From: Entrophospora sp. SA101
Taxonomy: Eukaryota; Glomeromycota; Glomeromycetes; Entrophosporales; Entrophosporaceae
Length of the DNA stretch: 64,000 bases
Direction of reading: 5' to 3'
Assembly: GCA_958430865.1 (NCBI GenBank)
Contig: CAUDNR010002291.1
Coordinates: 24,971 to 88,970, forward strand
The notes beneath the pieces are model-generated. The model did not search any database, was not told the origin of the DNA, and saw nothing but the letters and a program-made list of their open reading frames with translations. Position 1 is the stretch's first letter, and each line of letters opens with the position of its first letter. This document shows, piece by piece, positions 33,336-47,200 of the stretch. The position numbers and the translations under genes are program-made.

Positions 33336-33917
33336 ATGAGATTAGAATATAGAATTCTGGAAATAGCCCAGGGAGATGAACAAGAGTGTAATTTCTGTTT
33401 TCTAGATTTTGATGACCCAACTCTCCTTAATTTCGATACTGCTCTTGCTACTCATCAAATGGTGGCTCATAATACTCCTGATGGTTATTCTGACATTGTC
33501 TTTATCTGTGGTGAATGTAAAAATGATTATGATAATAATACTCTTCCATGATGTGAGAAATGTGGTAGGTTAAAAAGGAATAGAAACAGATGTTTTTGTA
33601 GTCATTTAAAAGCTAAATCAACTAAACCACTTTCTGACAAAGAACTACTTTCACAAGCTTTCAGTTTTCGCCTAGAAAATAAAACTAGAGAACTAGAAAA
33701 AGAGTTATCAATTACCAAAGAAGAATTAAAAATTGAAAGAGAAGAAATAGCCAAGTTTCAGGAAAAATCTGAAGAGTGAAGTAAAAAGCAAAAACAGGAG
33801 TTATTAGATAAGATAAAAAGTTTAGAAGAAAAAATTAATCATCTGGAAGAAGAAAACAAGGAAATTAAAAGATCAACAGAATGGTCAAATTGCTCAAATT
33901 GAAGTCAAAGAGACTAA
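33336..33917 (+). CDS. Gene B': zinc-ribbon/coiled-coil protein (code 4)
   Basis: With TGA as Trp, 193 aa from MRLEYRILEIAQGDEQECNFC. Cys pairs CNFC, CGEC, CEKC and CFC match gene B, and NNTLP-W-CEKCGRLKRNRN is the counterpart of GTLPYCEECGRLKRNRG. TGA codons lie at 33549, 33777 and 33900. A coiled coil covers about residues 110-175. Similarity to gene B is clear but moderate up to 33747, and exact from 33748 onward, where the inverted-repeat arm starts. A frameshift near the last 15 codons would give an alternative ending. Confidence 0.6.
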
Positions 33918-34059
33918 AAGATGATCTTGATTGAAAATAAGAAAATAATTTTCCTCTCTATAAATTGAAATTCATTCCAACTATTAAAGGAAATGGTAGT
34001 TATTTTCCTTTTAAAGATTTTTGCTTTTTATTAGGTAATAATGCATCATCATGATGTTT

Positions 34060-34263
34060 TCATTTTCCAACATTTATTATTTTCCTTTCTTCTTGGTAAA
34101 TTTCATAAGTAATCCTTTCTTTTTTTAGATAAATTTCCAGTGTTTGAGTGTCATTTATTTTGAAAATATAAGGAGCAATTTCACCTTGCTCTTTCTTCAG
34201 GATACCTCTAATGGTACTATAATTCTTGGGTTCCATAGTAGACCTAATGTAAATTAGCTTCAT
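34060..34263 (-). CDS. Small ORF of unknown function, mirror copy
   Basis: Identical to 17915-18118. It faces the C-terminus of gene B'. The terminal-repeat 13-mer lies 137 bp beyond its start at 34400-34412. Confidence 0.4.
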   Translation of the reverse strand: MKLIYIRSTMEPKNYSTIRGILKKEQGEIAPYIFKINDTQTLEIYLKKERITYEIYQEERKIINVGK

Positions 34264-34412
34264 ATTAACTATTTTTATATAGAGGTGATTCTATATATCA
34301 AGGAAAAAACAAAGATAACAAACAAATGAACGAATGGGAGATTTTAATAATAATAATCACATTACTAAATTTTGATCCCTGAAATTCTTGGTTATACCAA
34401 TGTTCACTTTGT

Positions 34413-36821
34413 CTGGTTTTGTTGCAGCATGCCCGTTTTATTTTATTTTGAATTATCAAAAAAAAATATATTTGAAAGTTTTGCAATGAGCTAAACATTA
34501 AATAAATTTCTTATTTGCCATTTGATTATTCTGCTCTTATTTAATATCGCATCTTTAGTTCTATATAAACTCAACTGAATATAATGCGAATATCAATTTA
34601 TTTTATTTTGAATTATTGAAAAAAAAATTATTTGAAGGTTTTGCAATGTGCTAAACATTAAATAAATTTCTTATTTGCCGTTTGATTATTCTGCTCTTAT
34701 TTAATATTGCATCTTTAGTTCTATATAAACTCAACTGCAGTAAACCCCCTCTAAGTGCACACTTTCTAAATGCACTCACTATGTAAACCCTCTCTAAATG
34801 CACATTCATGAGAAATAGTGATATGTTCTCAAGGAGGGTTGCACTTAGAGGGGGTTGACTGTGATTGAGTTTTCTCATTTCAATTTTTTTGTCTAAAATA
34901 AATTCTACTAGGATATTTATTTCATGGTGTGACCAACCACCTTTTTCTTCAATGACATTGTGAATTGTTATTTATTTCAATTCAATTATTATGAATTGAT
35001 TGATTGCTATTATTATCAGTCATCTCAATATTGTTGATATCAATGTCATTATTGTCAATAACCTCAAAGTGATTGTTATTATCGGTATTATTATCATTAT
35101 TTGTTTCATTATGGATTTATTCATTAATAATATGTGATATACCATTTCATAAAGATTCTTCAAAATTAAAAATAGATCAATTGAGACAATTGGTTTCGTG
35201 AAACTCGAAGTATCTATACTTTTGATATAATTTAGGAGCTCTGACCAAGGTTGGCAAATATGTGGTCCATTGGTGGTCCATTGGTGATCTATTGAGCCCA
35301 TTAATGTAACCATTAACCATATTTAGTATTTATTAATGGCAATGGATCAGTCCAAAGTACACAATTCTCAATGGACCAGTCAATTTGCCAACCCTGGCTC
35401 TGACAGGTTGATCATCTATTTATTTGTTCAAGATTAAGATTTTGATCCAAATGAAAATGAATTGATTTTTATATGGGTTGTACAAGAAATCCCCTATTGG
35501 TTTTTTTATATTGTTGACGCGATTGATTTTTTTTTTTTTGGAAAAACAATTTATTTTTTTACAAAGACGAAGAAATGTTGTCTGATATGGTATAGTTCTC
35601 TAAAGAAGATAAAGTGCTTAGTGAAGTTGAACAGAAGAACCCGGAGAATCGTCATATTAGTATATTAGTTAGATGGTAAAATTTTGGGTAAGCATCAAAA
35701 AGTCACATGATTTTTTCAGACAAGAAATAGTTGAAATTTCCAAAGTTTTTAGTTGAGCATCTAAAGGTAATAATATCTGTTTTAAAAGTGAATTATGATA
35801 CAATAAAATTCGGTAACAAACAGATAATCTGATTGAAACCAAAATCAGTCAATGATAAAAGCATTTGATAGTTTAAATCCCAAAACCATTTTCTCGAAAA
35901 ATTACAAGGAAAATCCTATATACAGGACCTTCCTAATTTGGAAGCGCCATCTATGATGTGCGTGAACCCTTGTTAATTCATGTTCTATAGGTTCCACATC
36001 CAAATTAAGAAGGTCATGTATATATGAGATCACCTTTATTATAAATGATCGGAACTCGTTAATTTGTTTATTCATGCTCATTCATTTATAGTCAAAATGA
36101 TTTCCATAATCACTTTTTCAATTTGGGCAAAAAAAGAAATTAATTAATATGTAAATATGGTAAATGTCTTTCCGAAAAGGGTGATATATTATCAACAAAT
36201 GCTACACATATAAATGTCGCCCCCCCTATAAAACGTGAAACACAATGAATATAAAAACAGGATTGCAACATTGTTGGAAATAGAGTAAATAAAAAATACC
36301 TTGAAGAACTTTTAAAAACTTTTAAATATTAAAGATGATAATGGGAATGTTTAATGGTTTAGGATGGTCGGTGGGTACCGATTTTAAAGGATTGTCCGTC
36401 AAATTAATAATGGAAAAAATTCATGTTGCTACGCTATTAATAAATTACTCCATATGGTTAAATTGTTACACCAATGGGTCCAATGACCATCAATGAATCG
36501 GTATCATAGCCAACCTTGGTATAGACGATCTGCACTGCATCTTTTATTTTTAGATAATCCGTTAAATAACATCATTGTAACATTTTGGGTATTTGTGACG
36601 CAAACTTCCTAAAAAATAATATACAATAAAGACGGGATAGACAGAATCTATTCCGAGGTCCCCTTATTGTGACATACATACTAATACAAAGTGATTGACA
36701 CGAGTACTACCAACCAATATAAATGTTCACTCACTATGCTCATTATATCCATGCGTGTTAATAATTCAAAAATTTCATTATTAATATTAATGTAAAGATC
36801 ATTTATATTCACTTTTTTATC
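34413..36821. other. Repeat-rich intergenic region of right arm
   Basis: Mirror of 15357-17765: direct-repeat pair at 34437-34737, pogo-like MITE 34727-34872, inverted-repeat element 35244-35396, dispersed repeat from about 35480, hairpin element 35916-36025, then the flippase promoter. Confidence 0.7.
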
Positions 36822-39800
36822 ATGCCATCGATTTTTAAATTTAATGATAACGATAACGATAATTCTAATATAAACACAACTACTGCTACTAATTCTAATA
36901 ATAAGTCTATCAATAATGAAGCTAAAAAGGTTTCCAAAAAACAGACCAAGAGAAAAAAATCAAAAATTAAGGAAAGAAAAGCAAGTAAAAAAGAACGTAA
37001 AGTGCATGCTAATTTAGAATTGCCAAAAACCGACATAGATCATAAAGGGAATCCAAAAATTAAATATGTGACAAATAAAATAGTAACCTCGAAATATACA
37101 ATTTGGACTTTTTTACCAAAAAATTTATTTGAACAGTTTCGTAAAGCTGCGAATATGTATTTTTTATTCATGGCCATACTTGGACTTTTACCACAACTTG
37201 CAACAAACAACCCCATTTTGACTGTTCTCCCTTTATCAACTGTAGTCTTTTTCACTGCTATGAAAGATGCTATCGAGGATAGAAATAGACATGAAATAGA
37301 CAAGAAATTCAATAGTGATACTTGTTATGTATTGCAAAATTTTTATAATGTAAATTATCCTCGAGAAAAATTAATTACTGCTTGGGAAAAAATATTGTAT
37401 AAATTATTCTTTAAATCCGACAAAAGTCAAAAACGATCAATCAACAATAATTATGATGATGATAATACACGACAAATTGATCAAATCGAGCAAAATAATA
37501 ATGACAATGAACAACAAATAGATAATGATGATAATGATCGGCTAGAAGGTGTTGATGAAGAATCTCCACCATCAGAACCGTCAAATACTATAGATGGTCA
37601 GCCATTGTTTAAAAAAACTACATGGAGAAATGTTCGTGTTGGTGATTTCATATTTCTTAGGAATGGAGATGTTGTACCTGCTGATTCAATAATTTTATCA
37701 ACATCAGAACAGTCAGGAACTTGTTATGTTGAAACTAAAGATCTTGACGGTGAAACTAATCTAAAACCTCGTAGATGTGTGCCTGATACAAAAGATATCA
37801 TTAACAGTGCTAAAGATTGTACACAACTGAAATTTTATATTGAATCAGAAGCTCCAAATTCTAATTTGTATTCTTACAGTGCGAAACTTGTATTAATTCA
37901 AAATAAATCGGTGCAACAAGGTGAAATACAAGAAGAAGAAGCTATTGACGAAGAAAAAAGAATAGTACCTTTAGATGTAAATAATTTGCTGTTAAGAGCT
38001 CATGTTATTAGAAATACAAAATGGGTAATAGCAATTACTATTTTTACTGGCATTGAAACAAAAATTATGCTTAATTCTGGCGAAACTCCAAGTAAACGTA
38101 GTAGAATTGAGAAGGAAATGAATCATGAGGTAATTTTATTATAAATCAATTAATTATTGAAATCTAAAATATACACATTCATATTAATCTTACAATTAAT
38201 TCTTACCCCTATTTTCCAAAAGGTTATTTTAAATTTTATCATTCTTATTATGCTTGCGTTAACTTGCGCAATAGGAAGTGCTATATCAACTTATGTATTG
38301 AAAGATCAAGTACCTGATGCTGTTGAAAGATTAGATTCAAATAGAGACTCAATTGAATTGGCTTCATTTGTCACTTTTTGGTATGTTGTTCTTATTTTTT
38401 TTTTAAAAAAAAAAAAAGTAAATAATTATTTAAATTTTAAAAATAAAATTATATTTTAACAGGGCAAGTTTAATTATTTTTCAAAATATTATTCCAATCT
38501 CATTATACATTTCAATAGAATTTGTGAGAATAGTTCAGGTAATTAGTTGATTGGTTGATTGATTGATTAATTATATTTTATTTAAAAAAATATTTTATAT
38601 ATAAATATTTATGGATCGAATTAGGCATTTTTTATTTATAATGATCTTGATATGTGGGATGAAGATTCTCAGGCTTCATGTGTTCCAAAATCTGCAAGTA
38701 TATTAATTATTTTTCTTTAAAAAAGTTCTACATATTTTAATCCAAATTTTTAATCACAAAATCAATAGTGGAATCTATCAGATGATCTAGGACAAATAGA
38801 ATATATATTTTCTGATAAAACAGGTACACTCACACGTAACATAATGGAATTCAGGCAATGTTCTATTGGTGCTAAAATATATGGTAAAAATGGTTGGGGT
38901 GATAAAACAGATGCTGAAAGAGGAAAAGAAATGATACAAAGTCAGGTTGATGTTGTTGATGGTGATGACGATAATAACAAGTCATCTAAAGATCAAATTT
39001 TTAATGATTATTTACGAGAGTTAACAAAAACATTTAAACCAAAATATTCAAGTACCGATTCCAATTTCTTGTCATTTGCTGATCCTGAATTATTTAGAGA
39101 TCTTAGAGCTCAAAAAAAAGATAATTATAACGATAGTAAAATTGAATATGAAATCAATGACGATAACATTGGCGGCAGTAGCAGTGGTGATGACAGTCAT
39201 CATCAAGATTTGATAGATAGAGCAGGCTTGATTACAAAATTTTTCACCTTATTGGCAATTTGCCATACTGTAGTTGTTGATTCTGATAATAATAATGATG
39301 GCAATGATAATGTCAATGATAATAACAATGATAATAACGATACTAATAACGATAATAATGATACTAAAATAGATCAAGAATCAAATTTTAGTAGTGAAGA
39401 AAACATAAATGTCAATGATAATAATAATGATAATAATGTGAATAATAATGATGATGAAAATGGTTCATATATTTATCAAGCAAAGAGAAAAGTCAGAGAA
39501 TCATTTATTAATATTAATAGTATACTACCATCATTGAAAGCTCTTGATTCAGTTACAAATCTAGTTGGCCCATCAAATCCTGGTACCATTAAAGCAATTC
39601 CAATTGACAAATCACTAGAAAAAAATCTTATATATAAAGCTGAATCGCCTGATGAGGCAGCTCTTGTCTCGGCAGCTAAAAATCTTGGATTTGTATTCTT
39701 GGGTAGGTCTACTGATTCTATCACAATCGATATTTTCGGTAAAGAATATACCTACCAAATCCTCAACATATTACAATTCAATTCTACTCGTAAAAGAATG

Positions 39801-41861
39801 AGTGTTATTGTTAAAAGTCCAGAAGAATTAGGTAGCGAGATCCTTTTGTTTTGTAAAGGTGCTGATAACGTCATTTTTGAACTATTGGCTCCTGGGCAAG
39901 ATGATTTAATCGAAAAAACTTCCAATGATATTGATGTTTTTTCTAATTATGGTAACTTTTAAAATTATAAATATAAATTTCTTTAAATCGTTATTATCGT
40001 TATTTTTTTTTTTAATAAAACCATTAATATTATTTAGGACTTCGTACATTGACCTTGGCATATCGTAAAATAGATGAATCGCATTATCAAACATGGTCAC
40101 AAAAATACAATGAGGCATCGACATCTTTAGAAAATCGATCACAGAAAATTGACCAAATTTCTGAAGAAATAGAAAAGGATTTAACTTTGTTAGGTGCAAC
40201 AGCAATCGAGGATAAACTCCAAGAAGGAGTGCCTGAATGTATTACGTCATTAAGAGAGGCAGGAATTAAAGTTTGGGTGTTGACTGGTGATAAGCTAGAG
40301 ACTGCAATTAATATTGGATTTGCAGCTCAACTATTAACAAAAGAAATGAGATTATGGATTATAAGAGGATCTAAAAAAGATAGCGTAATGAAGCAATTAG
40401 ATGATGTAGTGGCTTCCTTACTTGGAAACAATATTGCGACACCTAATGGGCAACAACAAAATCAACAGATGCAAGAAGTCAATAATAATAATGATTATGA
40501 AGATGATCTTAATGATGATAATAATGATAATATGCAAAATGTACAACATGCTTTAATAATTGATGGTGCATCTTTGGCACATTTATTAAATGACGATAGT
40601 GCTAGAAACAAATTGATATCATTATCAGAGGCTTTTCATTCAGTGATATGTTGTCGTGTAAGTCCTTTACAAAAAGCTTTTGTTGTAGAGCTAATAAGAA
40701 CAGGTAAAAGGACTACAACTTTGGCCATCGGAGATGGTGCTAATGATGTAAGTATGATTCAAGCAGCAAATGTTGGTATTGGAATATCTGGACAAGAAGG
40801 TAAAATAATACTTATTATTATTATAATATCCGGATGGAAAATTTAGTTTGCTAAATATCTCACATATAAATATTTTATAGGAGTTCAAGCATCAATGGCA
40901 GCTGATTATTCTATGCCACAATTTCGTTTTCTTGGAAATTTATTATTAGTACATGGCCATTGGGATTACTTGAGAATTTCTGAAATGATATTGAATTTCT
41001 TTTATAAGAATGTGATATGGGTATTTCCTGTATTATGGTATCAAATATTTTGCCTGTAAGTGTTTTCGTAATTGAATGATATTAATAGTTTATTAATCAG
41101 CACTAATTAATTGAATCATTAATATTAGATTTTCAGGAAATATATTTTACGATTATAGTTTTGTACAACTTTACAACATGATATTTACAGTCGCACCTGT
41201 AATTGTATTAGGTGCAATGGACCAATCGGTCAGTAAATCGTATTGTTTGCGATATCCAAGTATTTATATATTGGGCATTAAACAAAAAAGATACTCGAAA
41301 TTCCTGTTTACAATCTATTTTCTTGATGGAATTTGGCAATCGTTAGTTGTATATTTCATCCATCACTTTATATATATATTGTCCGAAAATGTGGTGACAA
41401 TCGAAGGAGCGGCAGCTGGTCCAATTGAATTTTCTACAGCAGTAGCAGTTTCAGTGATAGTGATAGCAAATCTGTTTGTTAGCTATAATACTTACCATTG
41501 GACATTTTTTACTTGGGCATCTTTAGTCGTAGAAATTTTTTCAGTATTTGCGTTCGTTACAATTTACGGGATGTTTGTGGATAGTCCAATATATGGAATT
41601 GGTGCACAGTTGTTCAGTGAGCCGATATTTTGGTTTGGATTATTATTCGTAATTTGGTTGTCATTGTTACCAAGATATATTATAACATTCGTTAAACAAT
41701 GGTGGTATCCAGATAATTTGGATTTGGCGAGACAAATTAGAAAAAAAGAAAAATTGGAAAAACATTCAATAATTACAAGAGAAGTAGCAAATGAATCACC
41801 AAAGAGAAAACCTAAAGAAAAGATATCACCACCTACAATTCATGTCGAATTTGTAGAATAA
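36822..41861 (+). CDS. P4-type ATPase (flippase), mirror copy
   Basis: Exons: 36822-38129, 38223-38380, 38463-38538, 38625-38693, 38769-39951, 40038-40799, 40881-41055, 41129-41861. Intron 4 (38694-38768) begins GCAAGT and ends AG; only this junction joins CVPKS to WNLSDDLGQIEYIFSDKTGT in frame. The other introns are GT-AG. The product is identical to that of 10317-15356. Confidence 0.93.
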
Positions 41862-42053
41862 TATTAGTGGTGGTGGTAATAGTGGTGATGATAAGAAGGG
41901 ATTATTAGTTACATAGATAATCCTTTTTTTTTGGAATATAGTGTTTTTATTTAATTTGCTATATTTATAAATTAATTTTATTTTTTGTAATTAATTGTAA
42001 TATTAGAAATTATAGACAATAAATTGATTAATTAAAAAATTCCATTTTAGGGA

Positions 42054-42863
42054 TTATAAAGGTTCCTCGCCATTTCTATTATCATATAATGACTATATAT
42101 AACCAAAAATATTGTTAATAATATAATAGCATGTTGCTACTAGTACAATAATAATATTAAATAATGTGAATATTAAAGGGACAAACACTTACCAACACAT
42201 ATATGGTATTTCTAATATTTCTAAATTCTTTTAACAATTTTTTCCTATCAAAATGTTCTTCAATTCCTAATTGTTCTAATCCCTCAGAATCCAATTCAAC
42301 AATCTCTTCCCATTTCATATTTTCAAAATTTTTTACATATCTATGCATTCTAATTCCATATAACCATTTGGGAAAATCTATGAAAATTAATAAAATTAAT
42401 AAATTAATATACATTTATTATTTATTAAAGTTAACAGAATAAATTTTCTATGTTAACTTCCTTTTAAAAGATCAAAATTCACATCAACATAATTATCAAT
42501 ATAATATTGTTTTCTCTGTTCTTTAAGTAATTGATTTCTTTTTTCTTCTCTTCTCTTTCTAGAATTCTTCTTTTCTCTTTCATCTTCATCAACACAACTT
42601 TTTTTCTTTTCCTCGTTCTCGTTCTCATAATTACTCACTTTAACTTGTTTTTCCTTCTCCTCTCTATTCTCATTGATTGCTACTGTATTATAATTATAAT
42701 ACAGACTATGATTGTGACTGTGACTATTAGTAATATAGTTGTTAATATTAATAAAAATCAATAATGATGGATTGTTCGTAAATATTCTTTTTGGATAAAT
42801 TAAATTTCTTGGGTGAATTAAATTTTTTGGATAAATTGATTTAATAATATTTTTAAAAAACAT
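42054..42863 (-). CDS. SAM-domain protein, mirror copy
   Basis: Exons 42863-42458, 42377-42193 and 42092-42054 on the minus strand; identical 209-aa product to 9315-10124. It converges on the flippase gene with about 190 bp between stops. Confidence 0.65.
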
Positions 42864-42976
42864 TTTATTTATATTATTTTTTTAGTTAATATTTTTTTTG
42901 ATACAAAATTTTTATCGGCCAATCATCATCATCATTAATCATTCATTTATTAATATTCTAAAAAGATTAAATCGAT

Positions 42977-43299
42977 TCATAATAATTTACCAAGTCTTGA
43001 AAGATGATAATTGATAGTATTGGGAGGTTTCGTTTTTCTTGGCTAAATATACACATGTGTATTTATATATAAAATTTGATGAATAGATTAATTTTCAATA
43101 ATAGATTTTAATAAAATATAAATGATCGTTTACTCACCACATTACGCATGCAATTAGAAAGTGCTTGCACATTTTGTATACAAGCAGAAGAATTCATTGT
43201 ATTATTGGCCCAACAAGTCAATAATGCTGCTACTTCAGGTGTACATGGACCTAATTGTTCAAGTTTTTTTGGTTTTGCCCGAAGCTTTGTAATTTTCAT
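42977..43299 (-). CDS. MRP10: Mitoribosomal protein mS37, mirror copy
   Basis: Exons 43299-43138 and 43042-42977; identical 75-aa CHCH protein to 8879-9201. Confidence 0.85.
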
Positions 43300-43423
43300 A
43301 ATAAAAATAAATCAAAAAAAAATTTTTTTATCGATGATCTTTTCCTTTTTATTTTTTTTTCGATTGTTAAAAAAAAAAATTTTTTTTTAAAATTTTATTA
43401 ATAAAAATATCTTTTAAATAACT
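43300..43423. promoter_or_regulatory. Shared divergent promoter, mirror copy
   Basis: The same 124-bp homopolymer-rich spacer between the mS37 and RPS20 start codons, here with RPS20 on the plus strand. Confidence 0.5.
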
Positions 43424-44019
43424 ATGAGTTATAATACATCAAAAGGTAAAGACGATTACATCGACGAAGCTCCAAAGGTAGTAGATAATGGCAAATTTGA
43501 TAAATTAGATTAAAAAAAATTTAAATTTTATATCAACACTTTCATCAAATAGATTATTATTACCTCAAATTAATTAAAACTTTTTTGTTGACAGGTTCAT
43601 CGTATTCGTATAACTTTAACTTCACGGAAAGTCAAAGCTTTAGAAAAAGTATGCACAGATTTGATAAACAGAGCAAAAGATAAACAATTACGTGTGAAAG
43701 GACCTGTACGTTTGCCAACTAAAGTTTTACGTATTACTACACGTAAAACTCCTTGTGGTGAGGGTAGTAAAACTTGGGATAGATATGAAATGAGAATCCA
43801 TAAAAGATTGATTGATTTACATAGCCCAAGTGAAATCGTTAAACAGATCGTAAGTTATTTATTTTTAGTATGAATTTTTATGTAATAATTAAATTTTTTT
43901 ATTTTTGTCTCTTATTCCTCTACTTTTTTTCCTTTGCCTCTTCCCTTTCCCTCATTCTTCTTTAGACTTCGATTTCTATCGAACCTGGTGTTGAAGTTGA
44001 AGTGACTATTGCTTCTTGA
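43424..44019 (+). CDS. RPS20: 40S ribosomal protein uS10 (Rps20), mirror copy
   Basis: Exons 43424-43477, 43595-43849 and 43966-44019 give 120 aa. The GT-AG introns interrupt after DEAPK and after IVKQI. Identical to 8159-8754. Confidence 0.97.
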
Positions 44020-44111
44020 AAATTTTAATTATTCGAAAAAACAAAATAATGATTAAATTAAAATTCATTTATTTGTAAAAAAACAAAACATTGTTTAAAT
44101 CAATCAATCAA

Positions 44112-44151
<40 letters not shown>

Positions 44152-44258
44152 TTTTAAAAATAAGTCTGTTTTTTTTAATTTAATTATATAGTACAAAAAA
44201 ATACAAGATCTTTTTTTTTTTGACATAAGAAGGGAAATACCTAAATCGCCATTACCAA

Positions 44259-47200
44259 TCATGATTTGACGTCTACTTTAATCTTTACGCCCATACTAAT
44301 AAGCTCTGTAGCTAAATATTTAAATGCATAAGGTATTTTTATTAAAGCAATCCACTTAGAGTTATCGCATATATTACATTTCATAGAATGTTTCTCGAAA
44401 TTTCTCTGACTTTTTGCCAAGTATTGTGTATTAAAAGAGACTGAAGTAAAAAGTGAACCACAATTTCGACATACATGACACTAAATTATTATTATAAAAA
44501 AATTTTTGATGATTAGTAATTAGGAATATATAATATTATTTTTTAAAACCCCCCACCTGCAAAGTATATACAAAACCTGTGAATAATCTGAACAATTTAA
44601 TAATCTATCTTGTAAAGAAAAACTCATTCCATGTGCCAAAAGTGAATCACGCTCCATTTCACCGAATCTTATACCACCACTTTTTTTACGTCCTCCTATA
44701 GGTTGCATAGTAAGGTTATGAACTGGTCCTGTGGATCTAACTTGCCATTTGTCCGAAACCATATGACGTAAACGTTGGTAATAAACAACACCAATATAAA
44801 TATCTGCCTGAAATTCCTCGCCAGTGATTCCACTATACATAGGTTCATTACCATGATAATTAAATCCAGCTCTTCTCAATTCTTCACCAAAATAATCAAT
44901 TGCAGTGTGGTCTTCATCAAATCGGAATGGCGTACAATCTTGCGGCACACCAAACATAGCGCCACATTTCCCAGCTAAACTCTCCACAAACATCCCAATA
45001 GTCATACGCGAGGGGAAAGCATGAGGGTTGATGATAATGTCTGGCTGCATACCACTTTCTGTAAATGGCATATCAACTTGGGGCCATTTTTGTGACAAAA
45101 CACCTTTTTGTCCATGCCTTGAAGAAAATTTATCACCAATGATAGCTGGTCTCGGAATTCTTAACATAATGTGGACTTTTTGAGCCTCATAAAGTCCCAA
45201 ATCATCACCTAAAACCCGTACTTTATCCACATAACAATCCTCTAATCCTTTGTATTTTTTTATTTTAGTAACACCTTTTGAGTCAATGTAGGTACATAAA
45301 GGATCACCATTTGTCAACTTTATCCCAATATATGGAAATCCGTCATCATCAATCTTCTTACGTAAAGATGCAGGAGCATCTGGCCCAAGACCAAAATGAA
45401 CGTTTATTTCACTACCTATTCGATAATCAGCAAGATTAATCACTTCTGATTTATATATGGTTCCATATGTAAAACCTCTTTCATGTGAAGACTTGTTGAT
45501 GATCATAGCATCTTCCATATCATAACCTTAAATTTTTTTTTTTGAAAATTTTGCAATGGAGAAAAAAAGATGTATTTATTGATTATTTTAATGCTAAGAA
45601 AAGAGGTTTTCTCTAAATAATTTTAAATCCCAACTAACCTGTATATGAAATTACTGCAACAATAGCATTTATACCATTGGGAAACCCGTCTAAACCATAT
45701 TTATTGTGAATTACATTAGACCTAACAATAGGTGTTTGACCTGTTTGTAATCGATACATTTTATTATCTGTTCTATGCATAATAGCAGTTGATGGCGTAC
45801 CCATCGTTTGTTTAGCCATCTATATATTTATATTAATCAATTAATTAACGATATGTTTTCTTCCTCATTTCCAAAAAAAAAAAATATTAAAAACAAAAGA
45901 AATCAAGTCATATATATAAATACCTGACATTGATACATATTACGTGGACTTTGATTATAATCAGAAAATGGTGTTAAATTAGCAAGAATACTTAGAATGT
46001 TTGTCGGAGAAATCTCTTGATGAGTTGTGACTCCTTCAACTATATCTTCATTCGTACAAGCAATATTCATATATACCTATATTTATTGTATATATATTGT
46101 TAGATAAATACAATATATATATATATATTAATTAAAAATTCCTTAAAAAATTTACCTGTTCAAATGAACCAACCATATCAATGTTATTATTAGCCAAATA
46201 TCTAACTGGCCGCATCATACGTGCTTGTGATGAAAATAGATAAATGCCTGGGTATTGACCTCCATTCGAAGTAGGAACATAACCAATTTCAAGATCAAGA
46301 GGTACCTTTACATGTTGATTTATATATAATATACGAACATAATTAATTAAATTATAATGTAATAAAACAATAATAATTATATCGTATTTATTATCGTATA
46401 TATAAATACTTTTTTTTTCTTATCATATTTCATTGATCGTAGTATGACTATAAGCTTCCCAGAAAATTTGTTTTCACACCACCCAAGAATTTTCCCATCC
46501 AACTGAACACATAATTGATTTTTTTTAGGTTTATGTGAATAATCTGAAGAAATAGCTTCTTGTACACCTAACATGTATAATATTTCTGGTAAATCATTTG
46601 TATTAAGTCTTTCGGTAACTATTCTACAAGCATGTGAAAAATGATTAAGTAATCCGCAAGGAGTACCATCTGGTGTGTGGACTGGACAAATGAATCCTTC
46701 AAAAAAAAATTTTTGATGTTTAGTCTTTGTGAATTGATTTTTATAATTTAAAAAAATTAAAATAAATAAATAAAATAGATAGATACCCCAAGATTCAGGC
46801 AAGAGTTTTCTTACTGTTGTGGTTTTTAACTCAGTAAAGAAAGAACCACGATGAACACATTGAAAATGTGAAATGAACCTGTAGAAATTAAGTTTTTCAG
46901 CAACTATTGTATAACCGGAAGTCTGAAAAATCGACAAGTAATAATAATGTATAAATTAATTAACATGGAGGGATTTAATAATAATTAAGAAAGAAAAAAC
47001 TTTTCAATAAATACCTGCATTAAATCTAATCCTGTACGTGATATAAGATTCCCTGTTGCTAAGAAATACGATAATTTCTTTCCAATATCGCAAGGAATTT
47101 TTGCGAATAGATTATTTATATATTTTTCTATATAAAAATTTTTTTAATATAAATTAACTTGAGAAATCAAAATAGAATAATAAATCAATAGTTTACTTAC

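Noticed and set aside
18431..33747. Inner segments as two alleles of one locus joined head to head
   Set aside because: Apart from the A-B genes at the edges, the left and right inner segments carry unrelated genes, so they are not haplotypes of one another.
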